Shown: in pieces, positions 19,009 through 30,817 of the stretch | Position numbering within the stretch: the first letter of the stretch is position 1 | Layout of the letters: every line of letters starts with the position of its first letter | Notes under the pieces: generated by a model | The model's input: only the letters and a program-made list of their open reading frames with translations | The model's database searches: none | What the model was told of the DNA's origin: nothing | Program-made: the position numbers and the translations under genes | From: Microcyclospora pomicola | Taxonomy: Eukaryota; Ascomycota; Dothideomycetes; Capnodiales | Assembly: GCA_002786065.1 (NCBI GenBank) | Contig: NHNY01000025.1 | Coordinates: forward strand, 124,001-188,000 | Reading direction: 5' to 3' | DNA: 64,000 nt

Positions 19009-21378
19009 GACTGACACGTGGTCGATGCAGCGTAATGATGGAAGCAGAAGGTGCTAAACCTCCAGGTGATAAAGCCAGCGAAGTCTTCACTCGGCCGCGA
19101 TGGATGCATCCAGCACTGGAATTATGCAACGAAACGAAGCAACACCAGACCACCATGCAACGCTCAGTGAAGACGTGCGGTGGGAGGACAGGACGACACG
19201 AGGTGGGCTGGTGATAAAGGAAGAGGTTGAAAGTGAATCTTTGAAGGTGGATTGATCGGCACTCGAGGTCTCAAAGCGCCGCTGCCGCCATTCTTCTTAG
19301 CGCCGTCTCCGCTTAGTGCTCCGAACACAAGGAATCGGAGCTTGGACATTGATTGCTGCAGATGCGTGTGCTACGGCATAGTAGGATGGAAATATGATGG
19401 TATATCAGATCAACTGAGACCTTGAGTTCCGATCTGAGCACGTCCGTATGGGATCGTGGTACGATTCTAGCTGCCACGGGAGCGGTGGTCTGTCCTTTGA
19501 CAGCTAATTCGCCAGAAATCATATGAGTACCGTGAGACGTGAGTGTCGTTGCGGCATAGCCATGGCAGCGGATGGCAGAGTACACTCCCAGGGCAAATCA
19601 AAAACCTCACCGCAGTCTCATATAATCTCTGGGCTACAGGCCTGATCTTCTACGACCTTGGCGCGTGCGAGGGCATCTCCTAAATTGAAGTGCTGGCCAG
19701 GATTGGGATCGACTGCAAGAACGCCGTGACGAGCTGCGCTCAGTATGTCTTGTACGAGGAGATGGAGAAAGTACTTCTATGATAAGATCATGTTTTTATG
19801 ATGTGGTCGGGAGTGGCGCTGATGTGGTATCAGACATGATCGTACTGAGGCCAAGAGAGCCGTAGACTACGGTAGATGTACACATATCTTCTCCGGGTGA
19901 CTCTCACTGCAGGTACATGTCTGGATCAGCTTGACGCAGAACAATAGAATCTTCTGATGCTTTGAGCCATCGACATGACATGATTGACTCAGGACTCCAG
20001 CTGTTTGCAGATAACGTGAGACATGCACTAGAATTCTGATGAGATCCTGCTCGTTAGTGATCAGTCACTGCTTCGAAGCATACTGACCGCAGTGAGTCTC
20101 CCGACGGCTTCTTTGCCTATTACGTATGACAGAGCAGATCATCGAGCGCCAAGGTTGTGCAAGCGATCGTTCCACATGGGTCTGTTCTAGATCGTACAAA
20201 CCAGTAGCCAGTCCAATATGAGGGCCACATAGCCAATATCTCCTGACTGAGATCTCGTACCAGGCTCAAGCGGAATAGATGCGTTCAATGATGTACCCAC
20301 GGAGTAGAGAAGCGGGGTGAGATGAAAGATGGCAGGCGTTTGTACATGCAGATGGCGATGTCATGCTGTAGGCGCTATTGGCGGGACGGCGCCTCGGAGC
20401 AGTTACATTGGGTAGTTCGCTGCAATGCTTGGCACAAGGCCGATGATCATCATTGGGCTCCATCGAAGCAAATGAAGAGACAGACCTGAAAGAACTTGAG
20501 AGGTAACACGAAGCCTCAGATGGATGTATTCAGCTCCTTGGGAATATGAGTGATGCTGCAGTCTTCGGTTGACTATACATCAGTAGTGCGCATGACCGCA
20601 AACTCAGTCTGACACATTTCAAGCATCGAAGCAATCCTACGGCTTCTGCTCACAATCCTAGACACAAACATGAGCACTCGGCTTGGTATGTCTTACCGTC
20701 CAGAAGTATCACGGCAGGAGACTCGCACCTGAGCCCGGGGCGATCTTCGACCAGGCCATTGGAGTACACTGAGAGGATGTTTCCCTGGTCAAAGTAGCAG
20801 CAATAATGCCTATGGATGTGGACATCGGATCATGGGCTGCATGCCCAACACACCGATGCATATTCCTAGGGTATACCAGGTAGGCAAGATAGGTATCTCT
20901 GCATGTCGTCGACCGGTGAAGCACATGTAAGGTCGGTAAAGATCATAGATTGTAGACTGGAATATCGACAGGGCGAGCCTGGGCTGAAGAGGTGTTGTTC
21001 AGCTGAGGTTTTTAGTTCCCGGTTTCCCCAAGCAGTCGCACCTCACGCCAATCCGAGCAACCGCTCAGCCTTCCCCGACGATTGATTCCTGTTCCCGCCC
21101 ACCCACTCCCTCNNNNNNNNNNNNNNNCCCCTCCACCACCGCCAACACACCTCGACACAGCTGTCCAGTGCTGTCCTGCACGGTACTGCTTCACGGTATT
21201 ATTGTCCTGCCTACCTGCCTGCCGCCGCCGTCGCCCCTCAGTCACCGCCCCCCTGCCCCATTATACCCCCCCCCTCCCCGGCCTTCTCCTCGTCGCTGTC
21301 ACGTCCCATACTCACCAGCCGCCCCAGCAGGTACCATCCTCCGCCCCGGCCGCCGACTATTATGCTGCCGTCTCCTTC
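19009..21378. other. 2.4-kb gene-free stretch
   Basis: No frame here resembles a protein I know, and I see no terminal repeats, poly-A tract or other sign of a transposon. The last 300 bp is C-rich and fits the leader of the Hsp70-like gene at 21379. It contains the N run. Confidence 0.5.
21113..21127. other. Assembly gap (15 N)
   Basis: Fifteen undetermined bases lie in a C-rich tract upstream of the Hsp70-like gene. The true gap length is unknown, and the tract is probably low-complexity pyrimidine sequence. Confidence 0.99.
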
Positions 21379-23927
21379 ATGTCGTCCATGAACCAGCGCT
21401 TGCGAAAACTAGTTGGATCGACTCGCAGGACTTCCAGCAACCAGGTCGTCCCGCAAGGTTCGAACCTCTCCACCACCACCCTCTCGCCGCCTGCCGCGCG
21501 CCCGTCTCCTCCGCCGCCCGCCTCCAACGGCACTTCGTCCCTCACCGCCAGCTCCGACACCGCTCGTTCGTCCTCCGCAACCGACTCGACCCCGCCGACT
21601 GCGGCGTCGCTGTTGTCGACCACCTCTCAGCAAGCTTCCGCGTCCTCTACTTCGCTCGCCATGAATGGTCAGCAACCTCTCGGTCGCCCTCCATCCTACC
21701 AGTACGCCAACCAACCCGCGAATAACGGTCTTGCTCCTCAACACCCCAACGCCAGCGGCAGACCGACCAGCCCGATGCCTCCACCACCGATCAACACCGG
21801 CGGCGGTCACGCCTATGCGCCCCAGCATCAGCAGGCGATGTACGCGCAGCCGGCCCCGCCAGGCTACAACCCAATGGCGCAGCAGCCCCACGGCTACGGC
21901 TATGGCGCGCCCCAAGCGACTGGTGCGCCGTCGTATCAGTCGCGTTTGGCGGAGGTGGAAGGAAGCCAGCGCAGCAACAAAGCACAACTGATTGTTGGCA
22001 TTGATTTTGTATGTTCATACATGATGGGAGGTCGCGCGACGACATTGACATGATTGCTGACGGTGTGCACCACAGGGCACAACCTTTTCCGGCGTAGCCT
22101 TCGCCTTCGCCACAAACACCGAAGCGAAGGAGGACATCATCGTCGAATGGCCCGGCGCCGGCACTCAAACCAAACAAAAGGTATGCAGGATGCGCGCGCA
22201 ATGATTCCGACTGCCCAATTCCGGGAAGCTGACTCCCGACATCAGATTCCCACCGTCCTCTACTACGACCAGCATCAGCAAGTTGTCGGGTGGGGACCCG
22301 ATATCGCCGAAGCCCTTGCCCCTACTGGATACCCGAAACCTGGCGTGCAGAAAGTCGAATGGTTCAAGTTGCAGCTTATGCTTAGCGGTAACACCTATAT
22401 TGATCCAATCAACCTGCCACCACTTCCACCAGGAAAGTCCGAAATCGATGTGGCGGCAGACTACCTGTTCAAGCTGCGACAAGCGATGCGGAATCAGCTT
22501 CAGAAGAGCCTGGGCGAGGTGTTCAACCGCGAGGAGCGTAATATCCGATACTTTTTGACCGTGCCTGCGATCTGGAACGATGCTGGTAAAGCCGCGACCA
22601 GAGCGGCTGCCATCCAGGCAGGATTCTTACGCGATGAGAACGACAACCGTCTGACACTGATCACTGAACCAGAGGCCGCTGCCATGTTTTGCGCAAAGAC
22701 TGGTCTGCTGAACCTGAAGGTCCATGATGCCATCCTGATTGTGGACTGCGGAGGTGGCACCGTAGATTTGATCGCGTACGAAGTTGAAGAGGAATCGCCC
22801 TTCACCGTCGCAGAGTGCACGGCAGGTTCTGGTGATTCCTGCGGCTCGACCGCTCTCAACCGAAACTTTTCCAACATCCTGCGAGCGAAGATCAGGAAGA
22901 TGAAGCTCCCCGACGGCTCCAAGACTGCTGGCAAGGTCTACGCGAAATGTATCATGGATTTTGAGAACCGAATAAAAGCAGACTTCCGAAACAACGGGCA
23001 GAAGTGGGCGGTCGATGTGGGTATTGAAGCAGAATTCCCGGACGCCGGGATCGAGGAAGGTTACATGACTTTCACAAACGAGGAAATCCTCCAGTGCTTC
23101 GAACCTGTGGTGAACCGGATCTTGGAGCTGGTTAGAAACCAGATCATTGCGATCCAAGCACAGAATCGAGCATTGCAGGTGAGTCGATTCATGACCGGGA
23201 TCTCGCGCTTGACGTAAGGCTAATCAGGAACAGAATGTCCTCGTCGTTGGTGGTTTCGGTGCTTCGGAATATCTCTTCCAGCAGATCAAACTGCACGTCC
23301 CCCCACAATTCCAGAACAAGGTTGTGCGGCCCATGGACTCTGTCGCCGCCATCGTGAAGGGAGCTGTCACGGCCGGTATCACCGAGCGTGTCATCACCTC
23401 CCGTGTGGCCCGAAGACATTATCTCATGGCCACTCTGCAACCTTTCAAAGAGGGCCATCATCCCGAGCAGTACCGTGTGCCTTCTCTGGACGGCAAAGAT
23501 CGTTGCAAGTACACTCGACAGATCTTCGTTCAAAAAGGTCAAAGAGTCAAGATCGGAGAGCCTGTCAAGGTTTCGTTCTTCCGCCAAGTCGCACCAGGAG
23601 CCACGTTGATGTACGAGGACGTGCTATATGCCTGCGACGAGGATGTCTGTCCCGAGTATACTAAAGATCCAAGTGAGTTGTTTTCCGCAGCAGTACTCAC
23701 CGAGATCGCATACTGACAATTTTGCAGGAATAAAGGAGATTGTCACTCTCACTTCCGACCTGAGCAGAAAGAACCTCGAGAAGGACTTCGAGCGGATGGA
23801 CACGCCGCAGGGCACCTTCTACCGTGTGTACTTCGACATTTACCTGACTCTCGACGGATCCGAGTTCAACGCCGAGTTGGTGTGCCAGGGTGAAGTCATG
23901 GGTCGTTGCTCTGCACGATTCAGGTAG
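21379..23927 (+). CDS. Hsp70-like (HSPA12-type) actin-like ATPase
   Basis: Exons 21379..22008, 22076..22180, 22246..23178, 23234..23672 and 23728..23927 give 768 residues. Residues 1-200 are low-complexity Ser/Pro/Gln/Tyr sequence (for example YGYGAP), probably disordered. An actin/Hsp70 ATPase domain follows. Phosphate 1 is GIDFGTTFSGVAF, split by the first intron; phosphate 2 is LIVDCGGGTVDLIAYE; the adenosine loop is VLVVGGFGASEYL. This divergent Hsp70 branch is multicopy in filamentous fungi, and its clients are unknown. The third intron could end at 23226 rather than 23233, adding two residues. The 3' end is uncertain: directly after the stop another frame reads VDLGTVTFSPSAYL, so the final exon may be misread or shortened. 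Confidence 0.85.
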
Positions 23928-26035
23928 ACTTGGGCACGGTCACCTTCTCACCTTCCGCATATCTTATACGTGGATGGTGTTGGACGTAAGAACGCCTACA
24001 TCGATAAGTCTGGACTTCACAAGCTGGATTTTAATGCTGGGCTTGGAGCACAGATTTCGCCAAAAGAGATCCTCTTCCACGATTCGAGCAAGGTGTTGGT
24101 GGCGCCCCGCAGAGACCACGACATGCACGTAACGAAAACATGTTTGGATGTCTGGGACTGCACGTCGACGTCGTGTGAAAATGCGCGATGGGTGATGATG
24201 AGATTTGTGGAGGCTTGGAATAAAATATCCCCAGATGGATGTTAATGTATGGGTTGGTCACCACTGCGTCAGATATACCTTTTTGTTTATCCTTTCGTCC
24301 CTTTTACCAGATCGATTTGTGTGCGGCCATGATCAGGATAGAAGATGTAAGTAGCTAGATAGTCGGTCAGTAGTCTGAGTCCAGGATCACAAGGCCATCA
24401 CTGCTACTTCTGATAAGCTCTATACGAGCAGCAACACCTGATCGATCTGCTACACATGTGAATATGTACGCCGGCCTTTTTAGTGGGTGTAGATGTGCCA
24501 GGTGGCGTTGTCACTAATGTCGACCTGATGACTACAGCATACACTGTAGGTATATAACATGCAACCAGCACGATCCCCTACATACATCCCACGTCAGCGC
24601 AACGCAGCTCGTGCACTCGACATACCCATGCGTTGTACGAGACATGTCGTGGCGGTGACGCCTGGTTCGGGGTTCTAGCTGGGCTCGGCAGTCTTACCTG
24701 CAGCGGTCACACTGCATACGATGATGAATAATGTTGGATACATGATAGCAGCGTCGGGTGTGCAGTCTACTGTGTGTCGGTCCTGCAGCCCTGCTCGCTG
24801 CGGCACCAGCATAACAATACTCTAGCTGCATGTACGGTACATATGCACCCTCATCTTACCTTTCACACATCCGCCCGTCGGCATCTCTCGCTCCCACGGC
24901 GCCGGCTAGTTAGATAGCGTGCACACCGCTCGGCCGGGCAAACCCACTCGCCTTATCGCTTGCCGCCAACCATAATCCTACTACAATCAATGCTGCACGG
25001 CTGCGACCAACGAGAGTAGTGTTCGGTTCGGATATACTCTATTCTATGCTACTCTACTCTGCTCTGCTCTGACCTGACCTGACCTGACCTCCCTGTCCCT
25101 CGCTATCTCTCGCCTGCATTTCCCCGTCCATCCTTCTCGACCGGCCCACGCTTGGGCTCGCCGTTTATCGTAGGCGGTGTGTCTCCATCCTCCCGCCTCT
25201 GCCGCGCCGACGACGCCTCTTGACTTCGGCTCTCGTCAGGATCTTGAATGTCCAGGCTGGCTGGAGGCCTTGCGACACCAGTTTGAGCTTACTTTCACTT
25301 GTCCCTCCATCCCTTCCTCTCACCCCCGGCCCCTGGGTACGATCTGGTGTCTGAGCCGCGATATGGCGGTCGCGACTCCGGCAATGAGCGAGGTAAGCAT
25401 TCCTTCTTCGTCTTATGCCCGTCCATGTTACCTCTCGGACCCTCCCTGGAACCACCCGCCGTGTCTCCCATCATCCCCGGAATAGGATCGGTCGGACCGA
25501 GTATCTTAGGAGAAGGGATGCGCGCGCCGTTCGCCTGCAGCCTGCCGCGCCTTCTCCTTCCCCCTTCCCTTCCGGTCTTCCGTCGTCGTGGTCGGCTTCC
25601 CATAGGCGCGGACCTGGACGCGCAAAGGATCCGGCACTCTGGTGCGTGGGTGGGTGGTGTCTGCCGGAAATGTGAGCTATCTCACACGCCCAGAACGGGA
25701 GGCACGGCGTCGAGACATGTGTAAGTTGATATCCCCCAACCATGCACAGACTCACTTGTTCGCTTCACCTCGTCCATGATCTTTTGTGTCACCTTGACCT
25801 GCGTGAACGCGAGCGCTCGCGAGGATTGGGTGGCAGGCGACGTTTCCTTCCTTGTGCGTCGGGCTACAAGACTCTCTCATTCTTGATTCTTAGCGCTGGC
25901 GTTGTGCTTCACTTTCGTGCATTGCGCTGGCATATACTACATTACTCTACCCAGAGCGCTCGTCGCCGCTCCCACACCCTACAACCATAGTCTGACATGC
26001 CCACTCGTCCTGCAGCGCGCTGAACAACTATCATC
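23928..26035. other. 2.1-kb interval between the Hsp70-like gene and GTR2
   Basis: No recognisable gene. At about 25040-25092 there is a degenerate pentanucleotide run (CTACT, CTGCT and CTGAC units ending in CTGACCTGACCTGACCTGAC). The tract from 25100 is pyrimidine-rich. It has intron-like donors (GTAAGC at 25393, GTAAGT near 25722) and a short ATG frame from 25363, so an unrecognised leader exon of GTR2 is possible. Confidence 0.45.
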
Positions 26036-27476
26036 ATGCGCACCCTCTTCTCCGAGAACATCTTCAGTCCCTCGCCTGCCGCAGAGGCCTCGAAACAGGA
26101 TCCGCTGCAACTTTCCTTCCCCTCCAGCCTTTCCAGTTCGACCGCGACCTCGACGTCCAGCTCGCCGGTCCGATCCAGTTGGTTGACACAACGAATGCAG
26201 AACCACTCTCGCGACGACGCCGAGTCGAGCAGTCGCATCTTCCCCACCGCCAGCGCCAGTCAGTCGCCACGAAGTCATGCGCGGCGGAAAGGCAACCCGA
26301 AACTGTTGTTCATGGGGACCAGAAGGTGAGGCGTTGGTGCCGACGTGGTTGGAAGTTCAAGTTGCATATACTGATGCAATCCGCTGTAGGAGTGGCAAGT
26401 CGTCGATTCAGAAAGTGGTGTTTCAGAAGATGCCGCCGACAGAGACACTGTTCCTCGAGCCGACGAATGAAGTGCAGTCGATACTAATGCAGTAAGTCAA
26501 GCATCGCAGTCGAGTCGAGCTGGCACTTTGCTTAATCATACACTCCGCAGAACATTCGTGCCCGTCACAAGCACCGAGATCCCATCACATCAGCTCCCTC
26601 ACGACTCATTCTCCAACATCGACCATGCACAAGTCTTCAGCAACGTTGGCGCAGCGATATGGGTTCTGGACATCCAAGACGAATACCAGGACTCTGTCGC
26701 GGCGCTGCTCAGCACGGCTGTCTGGCTCGCCGAGCACCATCCACGCATCAACCTCGAAGTGCTCATCCACAAAACCGACGGCCTCTCCGACGAGTACCGC
26801 TACCAGACCTACCGCGAAGTCAGCCAACGCGTCCAAGACGAGCTCTCCGACATGGGCTTCGGCTACCCGAGCGTCAACTACCACCAGACCAGCATCTTCG
26901 ACTCATCCATCTTCGAAGCCATGAGCAAGATCATCCAGAAGCTCTTGCCACAGCTCGCCGCGATGGAGTCGCTGCTGAACAAGCTATGCTCCACCTGTCG
27001 CATCCAGAAGGCCTACCTCTTCGACACCGTCAGCAAGGTCTACGTCGCGACCGACGCCAGCCCGACCTTCCAGCGCGACTACGAGGTCTGCTCCGAATAC
27101 GTCGACGTCATCATCGACATCAAGCAGATCTACGGCTGGCAGCACCACGCCCAGTCCCCCGCCGCCCTCGCCAAGGCCTCCGAGGAGAACATCAACGAGA
27201 GCATGGTGACGTACGATCGGAGCGGCGACACTTATATCTACGCGCGCGAGATCAACGAGTATGTTTCCCACCTCATAATCCACCTCCATCCATCACTTCT
27301 CCGTGTTTGAGAAAATGCCAGAATATGTGCCAGGTGCTAGACTAACATGCCGCGACCCTAGATATCTCACTCTCATCTGCGTCATGGGCAAGGGTAGCTC
27401 CGCCGACAAACGCGTCCTCATCGATTACAACGTCGGTATCCTGCATGACGCGCTGCTGCAGATCTTTAAGGTCTGA
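26036..27476 (+). CDS. GTR2: Rag GTPase Gtr2 (RagC/D homologue)
   Basis: Exons 26036..26325, 26390..26491, 26551..27258 and 27362..27476 give 404 residues. Gtr2 pairs with Gtr1 on the vacuole in the EGO/Ragulator complex and signals amino-acid supply to TORC1. The P-loop [20 protein letters not shown] is rebuilt by the first splice. [11 protein letters not shown] follows, and DIQDEYQ stands where the DxxG switch motif lies. The C-terminal roadblock-like half includes [18 protein letters not shown] and ends ICVMGKGSS...[14 protein letters not shown]. The N-terminal 80 residues are Ser-rich and poorly conserved. The first three introns are 64, 59 and 103 bp. All phases close correctly, so the structure is well supported. 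Confidence 0.93.
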
Positions 27477-28285
27477 AGGACGAAGGGAGATAGAGAGGGG
27501 GATTTGTTTAACAGACAGATCCCCTTAAGTCCTGCGCCATCTTTGCGGAAACGAACTCGAAGTCCTTAGATGGTCGTATCAATCTATTGCGACCACAATC
27601 CTCATTATGAACGATGGAGGAGGTAACTTGCAAGCTACGATATGAGCGCCGTCTTATTTGAGGAGGACGCACTCCGACTGGCTTTGTACTGTAACGTGCT
27701 GCAGAGGGACAGAAAGTCCCATGACATCGGCATTATCATTAGCATTTCGGATGGAGTTGAGGTCAACTGGCGTTGGTGGCTACATAGATAGGTAAGGTCG
27801 GTAGAGAGAAGAGGCTTCTACAAGGATGGGAGTTGTAATTTCTTTGCTTCGAGGATTTGTGATCGATATCATTGATCTGACGTCTACAACACGCGCGATC
27901 ACCATAGTCACGCGGGGGAGATAGAGAGGGAGGGTTGTCATCCCGTGCTTTGGTAGTCAAATTGGTAAGGTACAAACGGTAACAATACAATACAGTGTGA
28001 ACCATGGAGGTAAGGTGTCAGATCGAAGTGATGATGACGATGGGATGATAGCACGTCCGCATCCTTTTTCAGACCACAACTCCTCCCACCGTTTTCCGGA
28101 TGCCGGACAAAACGCCAATGCTGCCGCACCCCTTGAAGCTGGCACCGCTGGTTCGACTCGCTGAGAATGCTGGAATGGAAATCGGAAGACCACAGTTGTG
28201 ACGAGGTGGGGATGGGAGGAAGATGAGCAGTATTGACCCTGGGGTAGCAGCAGGTTCCCCCTTGGTAAAGTTGAGCATGTCGTGC
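27477..28285. other. Convergent 3' flanks of GTR2 and TAF4
   Basis: 809 bp without a supported gene. Only untranslated flanks are expected here. Confidence 0.5.
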
Positions 28286-30178
28286 TCACTTCAGTCGATT
28301 TAATGTGCGTTGCAGGGCTTTCTTCTCCCGCCCGTCGCGCTCGAGGACCAACGCCCAGTCGCGCGCTTGAATGCCTTTACCGCCTGGACCGTCTTCATGC
28401 CAGTCGCCCCATTCAGGTGCGCGGACGGCCGAGCTAACAGCGGGTTTGATGGCGGGCGTGGGTCCACCGAGAGAGCCCGCGGATCCTGTCACGGTCTTGG
28501 TAGGGGTTGCGGTGCCGCTGGCGACAGTACTGCTGGGATTACTGGGCGCGGCTTTGAACTTGTTGGCCGTCAGACTCGCAGCGCCGCCGCCACCGCCGCT
28601 CATCCAAGAATACTTCTGCGAGCGCTTTCCGCCTATGGCGTGCGCGACGGTGGCGTTGACTTGTAGGTTCGAGACTTCGTTGTTGGCCTTTTTCGCTTTC
28701 GCTTCCTCTTTCTTGGAGATTTTGGTTGGTGCTATCGGCTCGACCGCTGCATCCGCTGCTAGGCTGTCTGCAGACATGGCCGCATCACCGCCTGCTACTT
28801 CAGCCGCCTTGCGCCGCGCTTCTCGCTTTCGGACCCGCTCCTTTTCCGCGTCCCTTTCTGCCTGTGCTATTTTACGAAGATGGAGGTTCAGCTTCCCCTG
28901 ATACGAGACAGTACGCTGTGGCTGCGGAGTGGCAGAGGTTCGATCACCACCATTCGCGGCTGGAGCGTCCTGGGAGATGTCCATCGCGTCAGGAATCCTA
29001 TCCCACTGAGTACCGGTAATGCTCTCAGGCACCACATCTTCGAACTTTGCCTTTCCTTCACCCTCTGCAATGTCCATGAAATCTGGGGGGACTCGCCCAT
29101 GATCACCGTACCTCCGAGCTCGGGACAGGGCGTATGCTTCATCAAGTAAGCTTCGCAATCGCTCCCCAGCTGCCAGATTCACTAAACTCAGGAGGAGATC
29201 AAATTGACTCCCTTGCTCAACCATGCTCTCTGGTCGTGGCTTTGGTTCTCCATTCGCAGTGTTATCTGGCTGCATTTCGTGACTTCGCACATACAGCCCT
29301 TCCGTGGGTAGACGTACGCCGGAGTCGTATGCGCTGCGGTCCAGACGGCGGCGGACGCAATTAGACTGCAGAAACTGGTTATTGAGCGGCTGTTGAATGT
29401 GATCGTTTCTTTGACTGGCGGCAAGTGCGCGTTTGCGGCGAATCTGAACATCAATCTCCTCCTGCGATGGTGGCCCCATTGTTCCTGCAAATGCTCCATC
29501 AGGTCCCCCTTGACCTCCAATGCCTGTTCCCTGTGTCAACAGATTGAAGGAGTTATTCGGCGAGAGCGTGCTACTGCCGAATGATGTGCTTTGATTGGAC
29601 GCGAAGCTGTCGTACACCCCGTGTCTGTTGTTGAACGTGCTGTGCATATAATTCTCCTCGTCTTTCAGGTTGATGCCCGATGCAAACAACGAGTCTCCAA
29701 GATCTTCCGCATTGAGCCTCTCTTCGCGCTCTTCCTTGTTCGGCCTGGGAGGAGGAGGCATCATTTGTGTGTTTTGTAGTTGCGCATTGGTAGGACTGCC
29801 TTGCCCGCCGCTCGCGGGCGCTTGTGAGTGCGGCCATTGATTCTGTTGTGCCGGATATGGCTGTGGTGTGTGAAAAGAGTTTGGCGGCGAGCCTGCAAAG
29901 GTCGAGGGGCTATAAGGGGATTGAGGAAGCTGCGACTGGGCGTATGGGTTTCCATACGCGCCGACGGGCATACCATGCGGAGGCGCATGGAATGTGTTCA
30001 TCTGGCCATTCGGAGGCGACCGTACATCAGGTGAAAGGCGCTGCCTTTTTGCTGGGGGAGGCGCATGCGGCGAAGCGTTGGTTGGCGAGCCAGCTGCTTG
30101 ATACGGAGAATACGGACGTGGAGGCGCAGGTTTGTTGGTCGATGGCGGCGACATGGCATTTGGTGGAGGGTGTGACAT
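28286..30178 (-). CDS. TAF4: Transcription initiation factor TFIID subunit 4
   Basis: A 630-residue single-exon protein, started at the first true ATG (MSHPPPNAM); the open frame upstream begins with a non-ATG codon. The first 160 residues are Pro/Gln/Ser-rich with PYSPYQAAGSP and a basic PPAKRQRLSPD. The conserved TAF4 region starts near 165 (NKEEREERLNAEDLGDSL) and includes NLLTQGTGIGGQGGPDGAFA and QEEIDVQIRRKRALAASQR. Next come a helical DLLLSLVNLAAGERLRSLLDEA and a basic coiled stretch, and it ends with KGIQARDWALVLERDGREKK. This C-terminal block is the TAF4 domain that pairs with TAF12 in the histone-fold part of TFIID. It is divergently placed to YSH1, with 639 bp between start codons. 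Confidence 0.9.
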   Translation of the reverse strand: MSHPPPNAMSPPSTNKPAPPRPYSPYQAAGSPTNASPHAPPPAKRQRLSPDVRSPPNGQMNTFHAPPHGMPVGAYGNPYAQSQLPQSPYSPSTFAGSPPNSFHTPQPYPAQQNQWPHSQAPASGGQGSPTNAQLQNTQMMPPPPRPNKEEREERLNAEDLGDSLFASGINLKDEENYMHSTFNNRHGVYDSFASNQSTSFGSSTLSPNNSFNLLTQGTGIGGQGGPDGAFAGTMGPPSQEEIDVQIRRKRALAASQRNDHIQQPLNNQFLQSNCVRRRLDRSAYDSGVRLPTEGLYVRSHEMQPDNTANGEPKPRPESMVEQGSQFDLLLSLVNLAAGERLRSLLDEAYALSRARRYGDHGRVPPDFMDIAEGEGKAKFEDVVPESITGTQWDRIPDAMDISQDAPAANGGDRTSATPQPQRTVSYQGKLNLHLRKIAQAERDAEKERVRKREARRKAAEVAGGDAAMSADSLAADAAVEPIAPTKISKKEEAKAKKANNEVSNLQVNATVAHAIGGKRSQKYSWMSGGGGGAASLTANKFKAAPSNPSSTVASGTATPTKTVTGSAGSLGGPTPAIKPAVSSAVRAPEWGDWHEDGPGGKGIQARDWALVLERDGREKKALQRTLNRLK

Positions 30179-30817
30179 GATGAAGAAGGGCTGTGCCACT
30201 CGTCCCTCGAGCTCTTGGTCCAGAGTGACCCTTTATGCTCCTCACTGCCCAGCCTTCCTTTCTCCCCCTTCACTTCCAATCCATCTGAAGGCGCAGCTAC
30301 TCCGCCTGGAAAGGTAACTCCTTGCTTCACTGCCTGACCCGTGTGCAACCCCAGCTTCCAAATGTCCAGAGATTGAAATAGTGGCTGTCGCGTGGCTCGT
30401 TTGCGTCGATATCCAAGTCGTGGTTCTTGTCTTCGGTTTTGGGCGATCCCAACAGTATTCTCTGGTGATTTCAATGCGGTCGATTGTGAGTGCGTGGTCA
30501 ATATAATGCTCCGCCGTCACGTCGTGATTGAGTCGTGCTGGTGAAGCGTGATGAACATGGTGGAATAGCTCGTGGTGAAACTCGCGAGTTGCATGCTACG
30601 GGACTTCCCGAGCGCCCTAACGACTACCACGCGACCTCGCATTCACCTATTCTTTCTCTTGCATCAGCTCTCCTTCACACATGCCATCACTGCATCACTG
30701 TGGTCCGGGACGTGTCTGTCAGCTTCACTGCTGTATCCTGTTAGACTGGAAACTTCGCAAATCATACGACTGCGCAGCTGCGACACGGGGGCTGCATGCC
30801 TGTAGCGCCTCGTCAAC
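30179..30817. other. Divergent promoter of TAF4 and YSH1
   Basis: 639 bp between two start codons of housekeeping genes. No clear TATA box; no gene. Confidence 0.5.

Noticed and set aside
21457-21466. GGTTCGAACC, like a tRNA B-box
   Set aside because: It lies in the Hsp70-like coding sequence, and no cloverleaf or A-box is found at the right distance. Other GGTTCGAA strings also failed.
25363-25724. Possible small gene or leader exons with GTAAGC and GTAAGT donors
   Set aside because: No frame or exon join gave a protein I could recognise; better left as a possible GTR2 leader.
26659-27345. 228-codon plus-strand frame
   Set aside because: Alternate frame of GTR2 exon 3; Arg/Pro/His-rich and unlike any protein, while the GTR2 frame is a clear match.
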